64,000 bases of DNA. Origin: Sinorhizobium mexicanum (GTDB taxonomy: Bacteria; Pseudomonadota; Alphaproteobacteria; Rhizobiales; Rhizobiaceae). Shown in pieces: positions 55,177 through 64,000 of this stretch. The stretch spans positions 1,426,001-1,490,000 of the forward strand of contig NZ_CP041241.1 of the NCBI RefSeq assembly GCF_013488225.1, read 5' to 3'. The translations under genes and the position numbers were made by a program. The number at the start of each line of letters is the position of its first letter. Position 1 is the stretch's first letter. The notes beneath the pieces were generated by a model. The model made no database searches, had not been told where the DNA came from, and saw nothing but the letters and a program-made list of their open reading frames with translations.

Positions 55177-55514
55177 GTGGGCTTTCCCGAGCGTCGCTAT
55201 CCTGCGGAAACGGCAAGGACGGCCAAAGGCTCGGCGAATACGGGTCGATGGACCGTCGAAACCTCAAACATCCTAGAAAATCAGGCAGGATAATCCAGTG
55301 CACTCAAAGACTTACGGAGCGCAGCCACGCTTGCCGACAATGGTGCTGACGTACTCCGAGAGGATGACGCATGCCACGGTCCACCTGACTTTCTGGATGA
55401 CGCAGCGTCTGCGCTAGGCCGACACCCCTACCTCTCTCGACAGTCTTTTGGCGCTTGCGATCTTCCTGCAAAGATCACGAGAGGCTTCGCGATCGGGACA
55501 TATGAGGGCACAAA
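55177..55514. promoter_or_regulatory. Divergent promoter region with a decayed repeat
   Basis: 338 bp between the toroid-like gene and a GT2 gene, with no coding frame. TCAAAGACTTACGGAGCG at 55305-55322 resembles the left arm (TTCAAAGACTTACAGCG) of the repeat near 21800 but has no matching right arm, so it may be a remnant. A ribosome site GAGGG precedes the GT2 ATG. Confidence 0.4.
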
Positions 55515-56456
55515 ATGGACAGGCCGCAAGTGGATGGTCGACAGCGCAACCCTGCCGTGCCGGAACCAAATGAGGCGGGCAGCCTCGCCGTGGTGATCGT
55601 CACATACAACAGCGCGTCCGTGCTGCCGGGCTTGCTCGATTCCCTGCCTGCGGGACTTGAAGGGATCGCGAATTACCAAGTGATCGTCGTCGACAATGCC
55701 TCGCGCGACGGCTCGGCCGACCTGGCAATTGCCCACCCCATCGGCGCCAAGATCATCAGAATGGGCCGGAATGCCGGCTACGCGGCAGGCATCAACGCCG
55801 CCACGGCTACAGTCGCGCCTTGCGCGGATCTTCTGGTCCTCAATCCGGACGTGCGGCTTCGCCCCGGCGCGGCGCGTCAATTGGTCGATCGGCTGGCCGA
55901 GGCGTCGGTCGGCGTGGTGGCGCCACAGATCCTTGGCGAGGACGGTAAGATTTGCCGTTCTTTACGACGTGAGCCATCTGCGATAACGGCATGGTCGGAC
56001 GCGCTGATCGGAACAAAGCTTGCCGCCCGCATCGGGTTAGGCGAGATCGTTGCCGACCCGCTCCTTTATCAGCAAGGTGGTCGCATCGAATGGGCGACGG
56101 GCGCCATTCTTGCCATCTCAGCACGGGCGCGGCGGATTGTGGGAGACTGGGACGAGTCATTTTTTCTGTACAGTGAGGAAGTCGACTACATGGAAAGGGT
56201 TCGCCGGTCGGCCCTTTCAGTCGTTTATGATACAAATGCGCGCGCGGTTCACATCGGCGGCGCTTACCATTGCAGCCCTCACTTGTCTGCACTGATGACC
56301 GCTAATCGCGTCCGCTACTATCGACGGCATCACGGACCGATAGCCACTATCCTGTTTCGCCTTGCCATCATCGTCGGCGAAAGCATGCGGGTTGTGTTAG
56401 GGCCGGGGCACCGAGCGGCGCTACGCGCCGCCCTCACATTCAGAGAGGCCGTCTGA
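55515..56456 (+). CDS. Family-2 glycosyltransferase, rhamnosyltransferase-like (WbbL type)
   Basis: A 313-residue GT2 protein. The start LAVVIVTYNSASVLPGLLDS, YQVIVVDNASRDGSADLA, NAGYAAGINAA and the donor-site LLVLNPDVRLRPGAA are characteristic of the WbbL/rhamnosyltransferase group, followed by EWATGAILAISARARRIVG and DESFFLYSEEVDYMERV. With rfbABCD in the same locus it is the best candidate rhamnosyltransferase. It ends in a 17-bp tail-to-tail overlap with the GT4 gene. Confidence 0.88.
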   Translation: MDRPQVDGRQRNPAVPEPNEAGSLAVVIVTYNSASVLPGLLDSLPAGLEGIANYQVIVVDNASRDGSADLAIAHPIGAKIIRMGRNAGYAAGINAATATVAPCADLLVLNPDVRLRPGAARQLVDRLAEASVGVVAPQILGEDGKICRSLRREPSAITAWSDALIGTKLAARIGLGEIVADPLLYQQGGRIEWATGAILAISARARRIVGDWDESFFLYSEEVDYMERVRRSALSVVYDTNARAVHIGGAYHCSPHLSALMTANRVRYYRRHHGPIATILFRLAIIVGESMRVVLGPGHRAALRAALTFREAV

Positions 56457-57678
56457 TATCTTCTTGCGAAGTTGCGCCAATGATATCCATGTAGATTGAA
56501 TCCATTCGGTCGAGTTTCGCTGACCATAGGGCGGTTTGTGTGACATGCTCATGAGCAGCCGACCCCATCTGGCGGCGCAGCGCCGGATCGATCGCAAGCC
56601 TGCGAATAGCTGCAGCGACGTCAGCCGCAAGTGTTTCGGGCGTGGTGATGGGAAGCTTTATCGCACAGCGCTCCGACGTGGCGCTTCCTGGTCCACCGCG
56701 GTCAACGACGACAAGCGGCAGCGAATATCCCATAGCTTCCAACGCGACATTTCCGCCTGGCTCGCGATAGCTAGGAAAGACGAATACGTCAGCGCGCCGA
56801 TAAAATTCGGGCAATTCTTCCTTCGCGCGCCATCCATGCAGAGTGACACGTTTGTTCAGGCCAAGCGACGCAATGAGGGCCTCGCATTCACCGCGCTCGG
56901 GCCCCTCCCCGATGATGTCGAGTTCGACCGCAAGATCCTTCACAAGGGCCATGGCACGAATAGTATCGCGCGCGCCCTTCGTCCGGACGAGACGCCCAAC
57001 GTAAAGCAGCTTCGTCGGTCCCGAACGTCCCACCCGGTTGACGGGCGGCGGAACTTCATCAAGGCCGGTTTCACTCATGACTTCGAAGCGTCGCAGACGA
57101 ATTCCGGCGAGCTGTTCCTTCACATATCCGGCGATACCAAGCACGCAATCTGCATTCTGAAATGTGCCGCGCAGTAGGGGATCCCAGCGCCAACGATAGC
57201 CGTCCAACCGACGCATTCCCATGAACCATGGAGTGGACGCCTCTTCGGTCGCGAAACCCCGAGGAGACGACAGTCCCCCTCCAACTGGGCCCATAACGAA
57301 TGGCAAGCCCAGGTTGGCCGCCGGCGAGGGATAGCGCATAGCCACCGGAACCGGTTGATGCACCAGATCGAAGCGCTCTCCCCGATCAAAGGCATCGCGA
57401 ATCCAGCGCCGCGCGCGGAAGTAGAACGGTACGTAGCCAGGTTTCATCATACTGTTCAGCCGTTCCGCTCGCCCGAGAAGGGGCGGCTCTTTCCACTCCA
57501 CGATTTTGATACCGGTCAACTGCTGCGCCGCCGGCGTTGCGCCTCGCTTGTGGTACGTCAGCAGGGTGAGTTCGTGGCGTTCCGCAAGCCGCCGGGCCCA
57601 CTGAAAAGCCACCCAGGCCTCGCCGACATCTTCGCCATCGCAGGTCGGCGCGATGAGCAGGATTTTTGACACTTCCAT
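56440..57678 (-). CDS. Family-4 glycosyltransferase
   Basis: A 412-residue GT4 protein. The N-terminal domain starts ILLIAPTCDGEDVGEAWVAF with PVGGGLSSPRGF in the acceptor region. The C-terminal domain has KLLYVGRLVRTKGARDTIRA, DIIGEGPERGE, VTLHGWRAKEELPEFYRRAD and the family E-x7-E as REPGGNVALEAMG. ATG 57678, with AGGTG upstream, is preferred to the GTG one codon before. The donor is unknown; GT4 members commonly use UDP- or GDP-hexoses. Confidence 0.9.
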   Translation of the reverse strand: MEVSKILLIAPTCDGEDVGEAWVAFQWARRLAERHELTLLTYHKRGATPAAQQLTGIKIVEWKEPPLLGRAERLNSMMKPGYVPFYFRARRWIRDAFDRGERFDLVHQPVPVAMRYPSPAANLGLPFVMGPVGGGLSSPRGFATEEASTPWFMGMRRLDGYRWRWDPLLRGTFQNADCVLGIAGYVKEQLAGIRLRRFEVMSETGLDEVPPPVNRVGRSGPTKLLYVGRLVRTKGARDTIRAMALVKDLAVELDIIGEGPERGECEALIASLGLNKRVTLHGWRAKEELPEFYRRADVFVFPSYREPGGNVALEAMGYSLPLVVVDRGGPGSATSERCAIKLPITTPETLAADVAAAIRRLAIDPALRRQMGSAAHEHVTQTALWSAKLDRMDSIYMDIIGATSQEDIRRPL

Positions 57679-58434
57679 CACCTCATCGCATCAAAGGGCG
57701 TTGCCGTTGTTCCGTACGCCTCACCGTTGAGTCTTCATGTGAAACTAGGCGTAACCGAAAAGCAATCCTTCGATGGCCTCTTTGTCGCGATGCGACCAGC
57801 GTCGCGCTCGCTTCTTCTCCCGCCACGCTCATCCAACGAAATTGCGCAGTTCGACCGGGGCGCGTACCGCGCAGATTTACTAATGTTCCGCCGCGTCAAA
57901 ATCATCGCTGGCCGGAAGAACTTTGGGGTTGCAATCGTGTATCCGAATAAGACCATAGCTTTAAAAGTATATGATCGGCTCGCCCACAGAATCAATCCGA
58001 CGGCGAGTCGACATAAAGCACGTCGGGTAAGGCGCAGAGTACGTCGATCGATCGAGGCATCCCCTTTCTGGCATCAACTTCAGTGCAATTGCGGCGCCGG
58101 ATTGACCAGCGAAGACTATTCACGATCTGAAGCAATTTCGACAGGACGCTCGCGCTACTGCTGCCGATGATTCTTGAATGGTCTTCAGCGGTGGCTTTCG
58201 ACCACGTTGGATATCCGACGCCTTACATGATTGCGCGCCGATCAACTGTCGGCAAATTTACAGCGCCAAGTCCGGTTAATCACATCGGTGGAGGCGGAGG
58301 CCCCTCGGCTACCAATTTTAGCAAAAGGTCATAGACCGATTGCTGTCGTTCACTGAAGGTCAAAAGCTGTCAGGATCAGCTTTTGCAGAGACTTGGGTCC
58401 ATTCGATCGCGAAGGCCAATCGGGGCGGTGCGCT
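57679..58434. other. 756-bp gap before the giant surface protein gene
   Basis: No convincing gene. A 147-codon frame at 57727-58170 begins at TTG, has no ribosome site and ends in an unlikely Cys/Arg-rich sequence. The only structure I noticed is the inverted repeat at 58362-58384. The long untranslated stretch must contain the promoter for the surface-protein gene. Confidence 0.5.
58362..58384. promoter_or_regulatory. Perfect inverted repeat upstream of the giant surface protein gene
   Basis: AAAAGCTG (58362-58369), 7-base loop, CAGCTTTT (58377-58384), 50 bp before the chosen start. It could be an operator, or a leader hairpin of the terminator type, since the right arm ends in TTTT. Confidence 0.5.
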
Positions 58435-61400
58435 ATGCTCAGGATGCATCTCAAGAACCATGAATACTTGAGCGTTTTCAGTGGCGGGAGCAGGGTCTAC
58501 ACAACGCCTGCCGCCTATCATGCGAACCTGGGTCTTTCGCCTGAAGTCTCGGTGACTGTCGCGCCTGGCACCAGGGTCGGTCTGGAGGGAGACGACCCGT
58601 CGCGCGGACGAAGGAGGCGCGATACGGGCTCCGCTCAGGATGCCGGCGGCGCCGCTTCGCAGCCGCAGGATGCAGAAACAATCATTAAGCTGCTGGACAC
58701 GGGGCCTGGCATGCCCCACCAGGACCACGAAGGAGGGGAACCCTCGCAAGACACTGGCGGTGCGAGCGAATTCCCGCAGGACACCGGCGGACTGGGCGAT
58801 TTCCCGAGGGACGACAAGGACCCGAACGAGCCTCGCCACGACGGCGACCGGCTCCGCAGAGACCGACGCGAAACCGATCTCGGCAAGGCGCCGCAAAACA
58901 CCGGCGGACTCGGCAAGTTGCTTGGCGAGAACATTGCCGCCGGCGTTTCAGTGGAGAAGTCGTTTCCCGATACCGATGGCGGCACACAGGCATCCACGGC
59001 CTCCTACCCGTCATGGACCGTGGGGGCCGCATCCAATCTTGCAACAGGAACATGGCTGGTCGGGGGTGGATCCAGTCTCTCGCCAAGTGCCTTGTTCAGC
59101 GGGATCTCCCAGCAGGCGACGACGACTGCCGCAGTGACGACGGCTCTCACCGCGACCCCGAACAAGATCGTCCTTGAAAATATGAAGCAGGGAAATCCCA
59201 TCAGCGAATGGGGCATCGACGGTGATGGCGACGGCAATATCCAAGGCTTTGCCACGCAGATCAGCACCAATGTCGGGCAGACGGTCGATTTCAAGATCGC
59301 AACAGATTCGGCCAACTACCGGATCGAAATCTACCGGCTCGGCTATTACGGCGGCGACGGCGCCCGCAGAGTGGCGACGATCGACGTGAATCTCGCACAG
59401 GCGCAGCTGCAGCCGCATCCGATCGTCGACATGGCGCGCGGGCTGATCGACTGCGGCAACTGGTCGGTCTCGGCAAGCTGGACGATCCCCGAGGACATGG
59501 TCTCGGGTGTCTATGTTGCCAAGCTCGTCCGCGAGGATGGAACGGCGGGCTCAAGCCACATCCCGTTCATCGTCCGTGACGATAGCTCCACCAGCAATAT
59601 CGTCTTCCAGACGTCCGATACGACTTGGCAGGCCTATAACGCATGGGGCGGGGCGAGCTTGTACTACGGACAGGTGCCGGTCGATCCCAACGACATGATC
59701 GGCTACATGCCCCCCAACTGCAATTGCGGCCTGACCGCGATCGGCAGGGCCTCCGCGGTCAGCTACAATCGACCGATAATCACCAACACAAGCCCCGTCG
59801 GCGGCACGCACGACTTCATTTTCGGGGCCGAGCATTCGGCGATCCGCTGGCTTGAGCAGAACGGCTACGATGTCTCCTACATCTCCGGCGTCGATGCGAC
59901 ACGAAACGGCACCCTGCTGCTCAATCACGACGCTTTCCTTTCGGTCGGGCATGACGAGTACTGGTCGGCTGAACAGCGGGCAAACGTCGAAGCCGCGCGA
60001 GACGCGGGCGTCAATCTCGCCTTCTGGAGCGGCAACGAGTGCTATTGGAAGGTTCGCTGGGAAACGAGCATCGACGGCAACGGCACGCCTTACCGGACGA
60101 TGGTCTGTTACAAGGAGACCTGGGGCACCAGTACCGACCCGAGCAATGTCGGCACGGGCACATGGCGCGACCCGCGTTTTGCCGACCCGGGACAGGAGCC
60201 GGAAAACTCGCTGACCGGCACGATGTTCACGGTGGACAGCTATCGGCAGGACACGATCACCATTCCCTACGACTATTCCAACCTGCGCTTCTGGCGCAAC
60301 ACGGATGTCGCGAACCTTCAGCCAGGGCAGACCTATTCCCTGGTGCAGAACCTTCTTGGATACGAATGGGATTCCGATGTCGAAAACGGTTTCCGGCCGG
60401 CTGGATTGGTGAACCTCTCGCTGTCGACGGTCTCGGTAGACACCTATCTGCGCGATTACGGCACCTCCATCGGCCCCGCTGATGTGACGCATAGCCTGAC
60501 GATGTACCGGGCCGAAAGCGGGGCACTCGTCTTCGGAGCCGGGACGGTTTTCTGGTCCTGGGGCCTCGATGCCAATCATGAGGGGGCGCCAACTCCCACC
60601 GATCCGAACGTCCAGCAGGCGATGGTCAACATGTTCGCCGACATGGGCATCCAGCCGCAAACGCTGGATGCGAGCCTGATCCTGTCGACCCAATCGACCG
60701 ATACGACCAAGCCGACCTCGACGATTACGTCCCCCAACATCGGCGCGACCTTCGTGGAAGGGCAACGGGTCACGGTCACGGGCACGGCGCAGGATTCCGG
60801 CGGCGGCATCATCGCCGGCATCGAAGTTTCCACGGACGGCGGTCAGCACTGGTTCAAGGCCACCGGCAGGGAGAACTGGACCTATAACTGGGTCGTACAG
60901 GCGAGCGGCACCTACACGATCATGTCACGCGCCGTCGACGACAGCCTCAATCTCGAGACGCCGTCGGCCGGTAAGCAGGTAACTGTGACACTCCCTCAAA
61001 CGTCCAGCCTGTGGACACTGGCTGCAAAACCGGCCATGGAAACTGCGCTCGATCGTACCGGCGTGGAACTCGGCGTCCGTTTCCAGACGACGACCAATGG
61101 TCTCGTCGAAGGCATTCGTTTCTACAAAGGATTCTACAACGTCGGCGAACATGCCGTCAGCCTTTGGACCGCCAACGGTACGCTTCTTGCCACGGGCGTC
61201 TCGACGGGAGAGCCGATCTCCGGATGGCAAACGGTCACTTTCTCCAGCCCGGTCCAGATCACGGCGGGAACGACCTACGTCGCCTCTTATCATAGCGGCG
61301 GCTACTATTCGGTGACCGATGGGTACTTCAATTCCGCCTATTCCAATGGTGCCATCAAGGTTGCTCAGAATGGCGGTGTTTTTGCATACAGCACGACCGC

Positions 61401-63825
61401 CGGGACCTTCCCCGGAAACAGTTTCAATGGCGCCAATTACTGGGTCGACGTGGTCTTCAATGCAGGCCCGAATATCGTCCCGGTGGCCGTCGACGACAGC
61501 GGATTCTCCGTATTTCGCGACGGAACGATGACCATACCGATCGCCGCTCTGGTGGCGAACGACACCGACGGCAACAACGATGCGTTGACGATCACCGCAG
61601 TCAGCAATGCCGTGAACGGCACGGTAACGTTGGACATGCAGACGGGTTACGTCATCTTCAAGCCGACGGCCGGCTATGTCGGGCCGGCGAGCTTCAGCTA
61701 TACGGTTTCCGACGGCCGAGGAGGGACGGATCATGGCAGCGTCAGCCTGACGGTGGAAGAAGGGCCCGTCGGCGTATCGCTCTTCCAACCGACGGACGGT
61801 CCGACCGGCAGCAGCTTTAACGACAACCGTGCTCTCGAACTCGGCATGAAATTCGTCGCCTCCACCAGCGGTACCATTACCGGCATCCGCTTCTACAAGG
61901 CAGCCAACGATACAAGCCCCCACACCGGCTCCATCTGGACTTCCACCGGTACGCTGATGGGCACCGTGACCTTTACCAACGAATCGCTCAGCGGATGGCA
62001 GACGGCGAGATTTTCGAGTCCGATTCAGATTACGGCCGGAACGACCTACGTCGCGTCCTATCACACGTCGGGCGCCTACCATGCCACCGGCAACTACTTC
62101 ACGACTGCACGCACCAATGGACCGCTGACGGCCCCGGCCTCCACGACGAGCAGCGGCAACGGCGTCTATTCCTATGGAGCGGGCACCGTCTTTCCCACGT
62201 CGAACTACCAGGCTGCGAACTACTGGGTGGATGTCGTCTTCAACCAATCGACGGCAAATACCGCCCCGACGGCCGCCAATGACAACGGTTTCCTGGCCTA
62301 CTACAACACGCCCTTGTCAATCGCGGCGTCCGCGGTCCTTGGCAACGACGTCGATGTCGATGGCGACGCGCTCTCGATTACCGGCGTGAACGGCGCGACG
62401 AACGGCGCTGTCACCTTCGACAGCCAGAACAACCGGATCATTTTCACGCCGACCACCGGGTACACCGGACCGGCCGGCTTCTCCTACTCCGTCTCGGACG
62501 GTCGCGGCGGGACGTCGTCGGCGAGCGTGAGCCTCAGCGTCAGCCGATCGACGAGCCTGTTTGCTGCCTCCGATACACCGAGCGTCGCGGCCACGAACGA
62601 CGCGAGTTCCGTGGAACTCGGGGTCAAATTCGTCGCCTCCGCGCGCGGCACCATTACCGGTTTGCGGTATTACAAGAGCGCTCAGGACACCGGCACCCAC
62701 ACGGGCTCCCTCTGGACCAGCACGGGGACATTGCTTGCCTCCGCCACCTTCACCAACGAAACCGCGAGCGGCTGGCAGACGGTGGCCTTCTCGCAGCCGA
62801 TCACAGTTTCGGCGGGCACCAGCTATGTGGCGAGCTATCATTCCAATGGCCGTTACGCGATAACGCCGAACTATTTCGGCACCAGCCATTCAAGCGGCGC
62901 CCTTACCGCGCCGTCCAGCGCTACGAGCGGCGGAAACGGCGTCTTCGCTTACGGTACGGGCAGCATCTTTCCGACGACCAGCTACAACGCGACGAACTAT
63001 TGGGTCGACGTCCTCTACGAAGAGGCGACGCAGAACACGACGCCTGTGGCCAGCAACGATTCTGGCTTCTCTACGAGTACCAATGCGCCGCTCGCGATCC
63101 AGGCCTCCGCTCTGCTTGCCAACGACAACGACCCGGATGGCGACACGATAACGGTCACTGGCGTCAGCAATGCGGTGAATGGGTCCGTCGCCTTCAACAG
63201 CCAGTCGAACGTCGTCACATTCACTCCCACAAACGGCTATTCCGGCCCGGCAAGCTTCACCTACTCCATTTCCGACGGAGTCGGCGGCACTGCCTCAGCC
63301 CAGGTCTCGCTCGACGTCATTCAGCAAGGTACCGAACAGAACGTGTTCGCAGCAAACAGCGCGCCCGCGATCGCTTCGGTGAACGATCCGAGCGCCGTCA
63401 ATCTCGGCATGAAGTTCCAGGCGGACGTGGCCGGTTGGATCACCGGATTCCGCTTTTACAAGGGCGCGAACAACACGGGCCCGCATACTGGCTATCTGTG
63501 GACATCGTCCGGTACGCTGCTCGCAAGCGCGACCTTCACGAACGAGAGCGCTAGCGGCTGGCAGTCGGTCAACCTCGCCGAGCAGGTCGCGATCCAGGCG
63601 AATACGACCTACGTCGTCTCCTACAGCACCAACGGGTTCTATTCCGCGACGGGCAACTTCTTCAGTTCCGAGGTTACCAACAACAACCTGCATGCGCTGT
63701 CCTCGGCGCTGAGCGGCGGCAATGGCGTGTACCGGTATGGCGCAAGCGGGCTATTCCCGACCAGCAGCTTCAACAGTACCAACTATTACGTGGATGTGGC
63801 GTTCCGGCCGCAACTGGCGGCCTAG
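58435..63825 (+). CDS. Giant modular surface/secreted protein: DMFase-beta-like domain plus DUF4082/cadherin repeats
   Basis: A protein of about 1,796 residues. Residues 1-230 are low-complexity, with D/G/P-rich DTGG-type repeats and no Sec signal. Residues about 240-745 resemble the N,N-dimethylformamidase beta subunit (IEIYRLGYYGGDGARRV, LSVGHDEYWSAEQRANVEAA, GVNLAFWSGNECYWKVRW). Residues about 757-853 are Ig-like (STDGGQHWFKATGRENWTYN). After that come four DUF4082 domains (SGWQTVTFSSPVQITAGTTY type, near 857-1010, 1115-1270, 1374-1528, 1635-1793) alternating with three cadherin-like domains (LVANDTDGNNDALTITAV type). Such proteins are typically exported by a type I system through a C-terminal signal. 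ATG 58435 has a GGGGCGG site; TTG 58393 is in frame. Enzymatic activity is unproven. Confidence 0.88.
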   Translation: MLRMHLKNHEYLSVFSGGSRVYTTPAAYHANLGLSPEVSVTVAPGTRVGLEGDDPSRGRRRRDTGSAQDAGGAASQPQDAETIIKLLDTGPGMPHQDHEGGEPSQDTGGASEFPQDTGGLGDFPRDDKDPNEPRHDGDRLRRDRRETDLGKAPQNTGGLGKLLGENIAAGVSVEKSFPDTDGGTQASTASYPSWTVGAASNLATGTWLVGGGSSLSPSALFSGISQQATTTAAVTTALTATPNKIVLENMKQGNPISEWGIDGDGDGNIQGFATQISTNVGQTVDFKIATDSANYRIEIYRLGYYGGDGARRVATIDVNLAQAQLQPHPIVDMARGLIDCGNWSVSASWTIPEDMVSGVYVAKLVREDGTAGSSHIPFIVRDDSSTSNIVFQTSDTTWQAYNAWGGASLYYGQVPVDPNDMIGYMPPNCNCGLTAIGRASAVSYNRPIITNTSPVGGTHDFIFGAEHSAIRWLEQNGYDVSYISGVDATRNGTLLLNHDAFLSVGHDEYWSAEQRANVEAARDAGVNLAFWSGNECYWKVRWETSIDGNGTPYRTMVCYKETWGTSTDPSNVGTGTWRDPRFADPGQEPENSLTGTMFTVDSYRQDTITIPYDYSNLRFWRNTDVANLQPGQTYSLVQNLLGYEWDSDVENGFRPAGLVNLSLSTVSVDTYLRDYGTSIGPADVTHSLTMYRAESGALVFGAGTVFWSWGLDANHEGAPTPTDPNVQQAMVNMFADMGIQPQTLDASLILSTQSTDTTKPTSTITSPNIGATFVEGQRVTVTGTAQDSGGGIIAGIEVSTDGGQHWFKATGRENWTYNWVVQASGTYTIMSRAVDDSLNLETPSAGKQVTVTLPQTSSLWTLAAKPAMETALDRTGVELGVRFQTTTNGLVEGIRFYKGFYNVGEHAVSLWTANGTLLATGVSTGEPISGWQTVTFSSPVQITAGTTYVASYHSGGYYSVTDGYFNSAYSNGAIKVAQNGGVFAYSTTAGTFPGNSFNGANYWVDVVFNAGPNIVPVAVDDSGFSVFRDGTMTIPIAALVANDTDGNNDALTITAVSNAVNGTVTLDMQTGYVIFKPTAGYVGPASFSYTVSDGRGGTDHGSVSLTVEEGPVGVSLFQPTDGPTGSSFNDNRALELGMKFVASTSGTITGIRFYKAANDTSPHTGSIWTSTGTLMGTVTFTNESLSGWQTARFSSPIQITAGTTYVASYHTSGAYHATGNYFTTARTNGPLTAPASTTSSGNGVYSYGAGTVFPTSNYQAANYWVDVVFNQSTANTAPTAANDNGFLAYYNTPLSIAASAVLGNDVDVDGDALSITGVNGATNGAVTFDSQNNRIIFTPTTGYTGPAGFSYSVSDGRGGTSSASVSLSVSRSTSLFAASDTPSVAATNDASSVELGVKFVASARGTITGLRYYKSAQDTGTHTGSLWTSTGTLLASATFTNETASGWQTVAFSQPITVSAGTSYVASYHSNGRYAITPNYFGTSHSSGALTAPSSATSGGNGVFAYGTGSIFPTTSYNATNYWVDVLYEEATQNTTPVASNDSGFSTSTNAPLAIQASALLANDNDPDGDTITVTGVSNAVNGSVAFNSQSNVVTFTPTNGYSGPASFTYSISDGVGGTASAQVSLDVIQQGTEQNVFAANSAPAIASVNDPSAVNLGMKFQADVAGWITGFRFYKGANNTGPHTGYLWTSSGTLLASATFTNESASGWQSVNLAEQVAIQANTTYVVSYSTNGFYSATGNFFSSEVTNNNLHALSSALSGGNGVYRYGASGLFPTSSFNSTNYYVDVAFRPQLAA
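61006..63813 (+). repeat. In-gene tandem repeat, about 3.6 units of ~775-783 bp
   Basis: The 3' half of the surface-protein gene consists of a repeating DUF4082 plus cadherin-like module. DUF4082 segments begin near 61006, 61780, 62557 and 63340, and cadherin-like segments near 61474, 62260 and 63040; the last unit lacks the cadherin part. The protein repeats are clearly related but the DNA has diverged, so the duplications are not recent. Slippage or recombination could still change copy number between strains. Confidence 0.85.
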
Positions 63826-63846
63826 ATGGGCATGGAGGCTCGCAGC

Positions 63847-64000
63847 ATGCGCGACGATCGACTGCCGGTAACAGTGCTGGCGGGCTTCCTCGGCGCAGGC
63901 AAGACGACGCTCCTGAACCACATTCTCCGCAACCGCGAGGGTTATCGTGTCGCGGTGATCGTCAACGACATGAGCGAGATCAGCATCGATGCGGACCTCG
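63847..64000 (+). CDS. CobW/G3E-family GTPase, 5' fragment
   Basis: The first 51 residues of a metallochaperone-type G3E GTPase, cut by the window end. It reads [20 protein letters not shown], with Walker A GFLGAGKT, followed by [17 protein letters not shown], where the NDMSE segment is typical of the zinc-linked ZigA/YjiA-CobW branch. ATG 63847 has GGAGG at good spacing; ATGs at 63826 and 63832 are in frame too. It follows the surface-protein gene by 21 bp but need not be functionally linked to it. Confidence 0.9.
   Translation, partial: MRDDRLPVTVLAGFLGAGKTTLLNHILRNREGYRVAVIVNDMSEISIDADL

Noticed and set aside
57727..58170. 147-codon frame between the GT4 gene and the giant gene
   Set aside because: TTG start without ribosome site and an Arg-rich, Cys-ending translation; no similarity recognised.
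59551..62247. Two frames of 430-440 codons on the minus strand inside the giant surface gene
   Set aside because: Antisense shadows; the plus-strand frame contains ordered repeat domains.
1..64000. CRISPR arrays, tRNA or rRNA genes, insertion sequences, phage genes
   Set aside because: Looked for on both strands by eye; no regular short repeats with spacers, no tRNA-like ends, no transposase or phage proteins among the real genes.

Overview
The window looks like a Sinorhizobium/Ensifer-type alphaproteobacterium (Rhizobiaceae). The evidence is the high-GC coding sequence, the xdhA-xdhB-xdhC and uraH purine genes, an ExoF/ExoY/ExoP-like polysaccharide machinery, and several copies of palindromic intergenic repeats of the rhizobial RIME/ABC type. 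The gene content (catabolic operons with their own ABC transporters next to a large surface polysaccharide locus) is what one expects on a rhizobial chromid or megaplasmid, but the replicon cannot be proven from sequence alone. I saw no tRNA, rRNA, insertion sequence, phage gene or CRISPR array.

Layout. 1-3.6 kb: the 3' part of treY (trehalose synthesis), then a quinone oxidoreductase divergent from an HxlR regulator. 3.6-11 kb: purine/ureide catabolism, with uraH-xdhA-xdhB-xdhC on the minus strand and, divergently, a fused PuuE allantoinase/OHCU decarboxylase plus allA; an AzgA-type purine permease lies at 24.2-25.4 kb. 11-23.7 kb: a probable acid-sugar/glycoside catabolic locus made of a family-5 (peptide/opine/oligosaccharide type) ABC transporter, a DMT transporter, a cytoplasmic BNR 'sialidase', a PdxA2-like dehydrogenase, a DapA/NanA-like aldolase, an iron alcohol dehydrogenase, a FadR-type regulator and a DUF1537 four-carbon acid-sugar kinase.

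25.9-57.7 kb: a large heteropolysaccharide locus. It has two LuxR-type regulators with degenerate receiver domains, an outer-membrane exporter (ExoF/Wza type), dTDP-L-rhamnose genes (rfbA, C, B, D), a Wzx flippase, a six-gene amino-sugar operon (two PLP aminotransferases, epimerase, Gfo/Idh dehydrogenase, two hexapeptide acyltransferases), a Wzy-type polymerase, an ExoY/WbaP-type initiating transferase, five further glycosyltransferases besides WecG, a split chain-length determinant/tyrosine kinase pair, and an enterobacterial-common-antigen-like wecB/wecC/wecG set beside an unrecognised toroid-type protein. Together these predict a Wzx/Wzy-assembled acidic polymer that could contain rhamnose, ManNAcA and one or two acylated amino sugars.

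58.4-63.8 kb: one gene for a ~1,800-residue modular surface/secreted protein (N,N-dimethylformamidase-beta-like domain, Ig-like domain, alternating DUF4082 and cadherin-like repeats). The window ends in the first 154 bases of a CobW-family GTPase gene. AT-rich intergenic stretches punctuate the polysaccharide locus and probably carry its promoters and operators.
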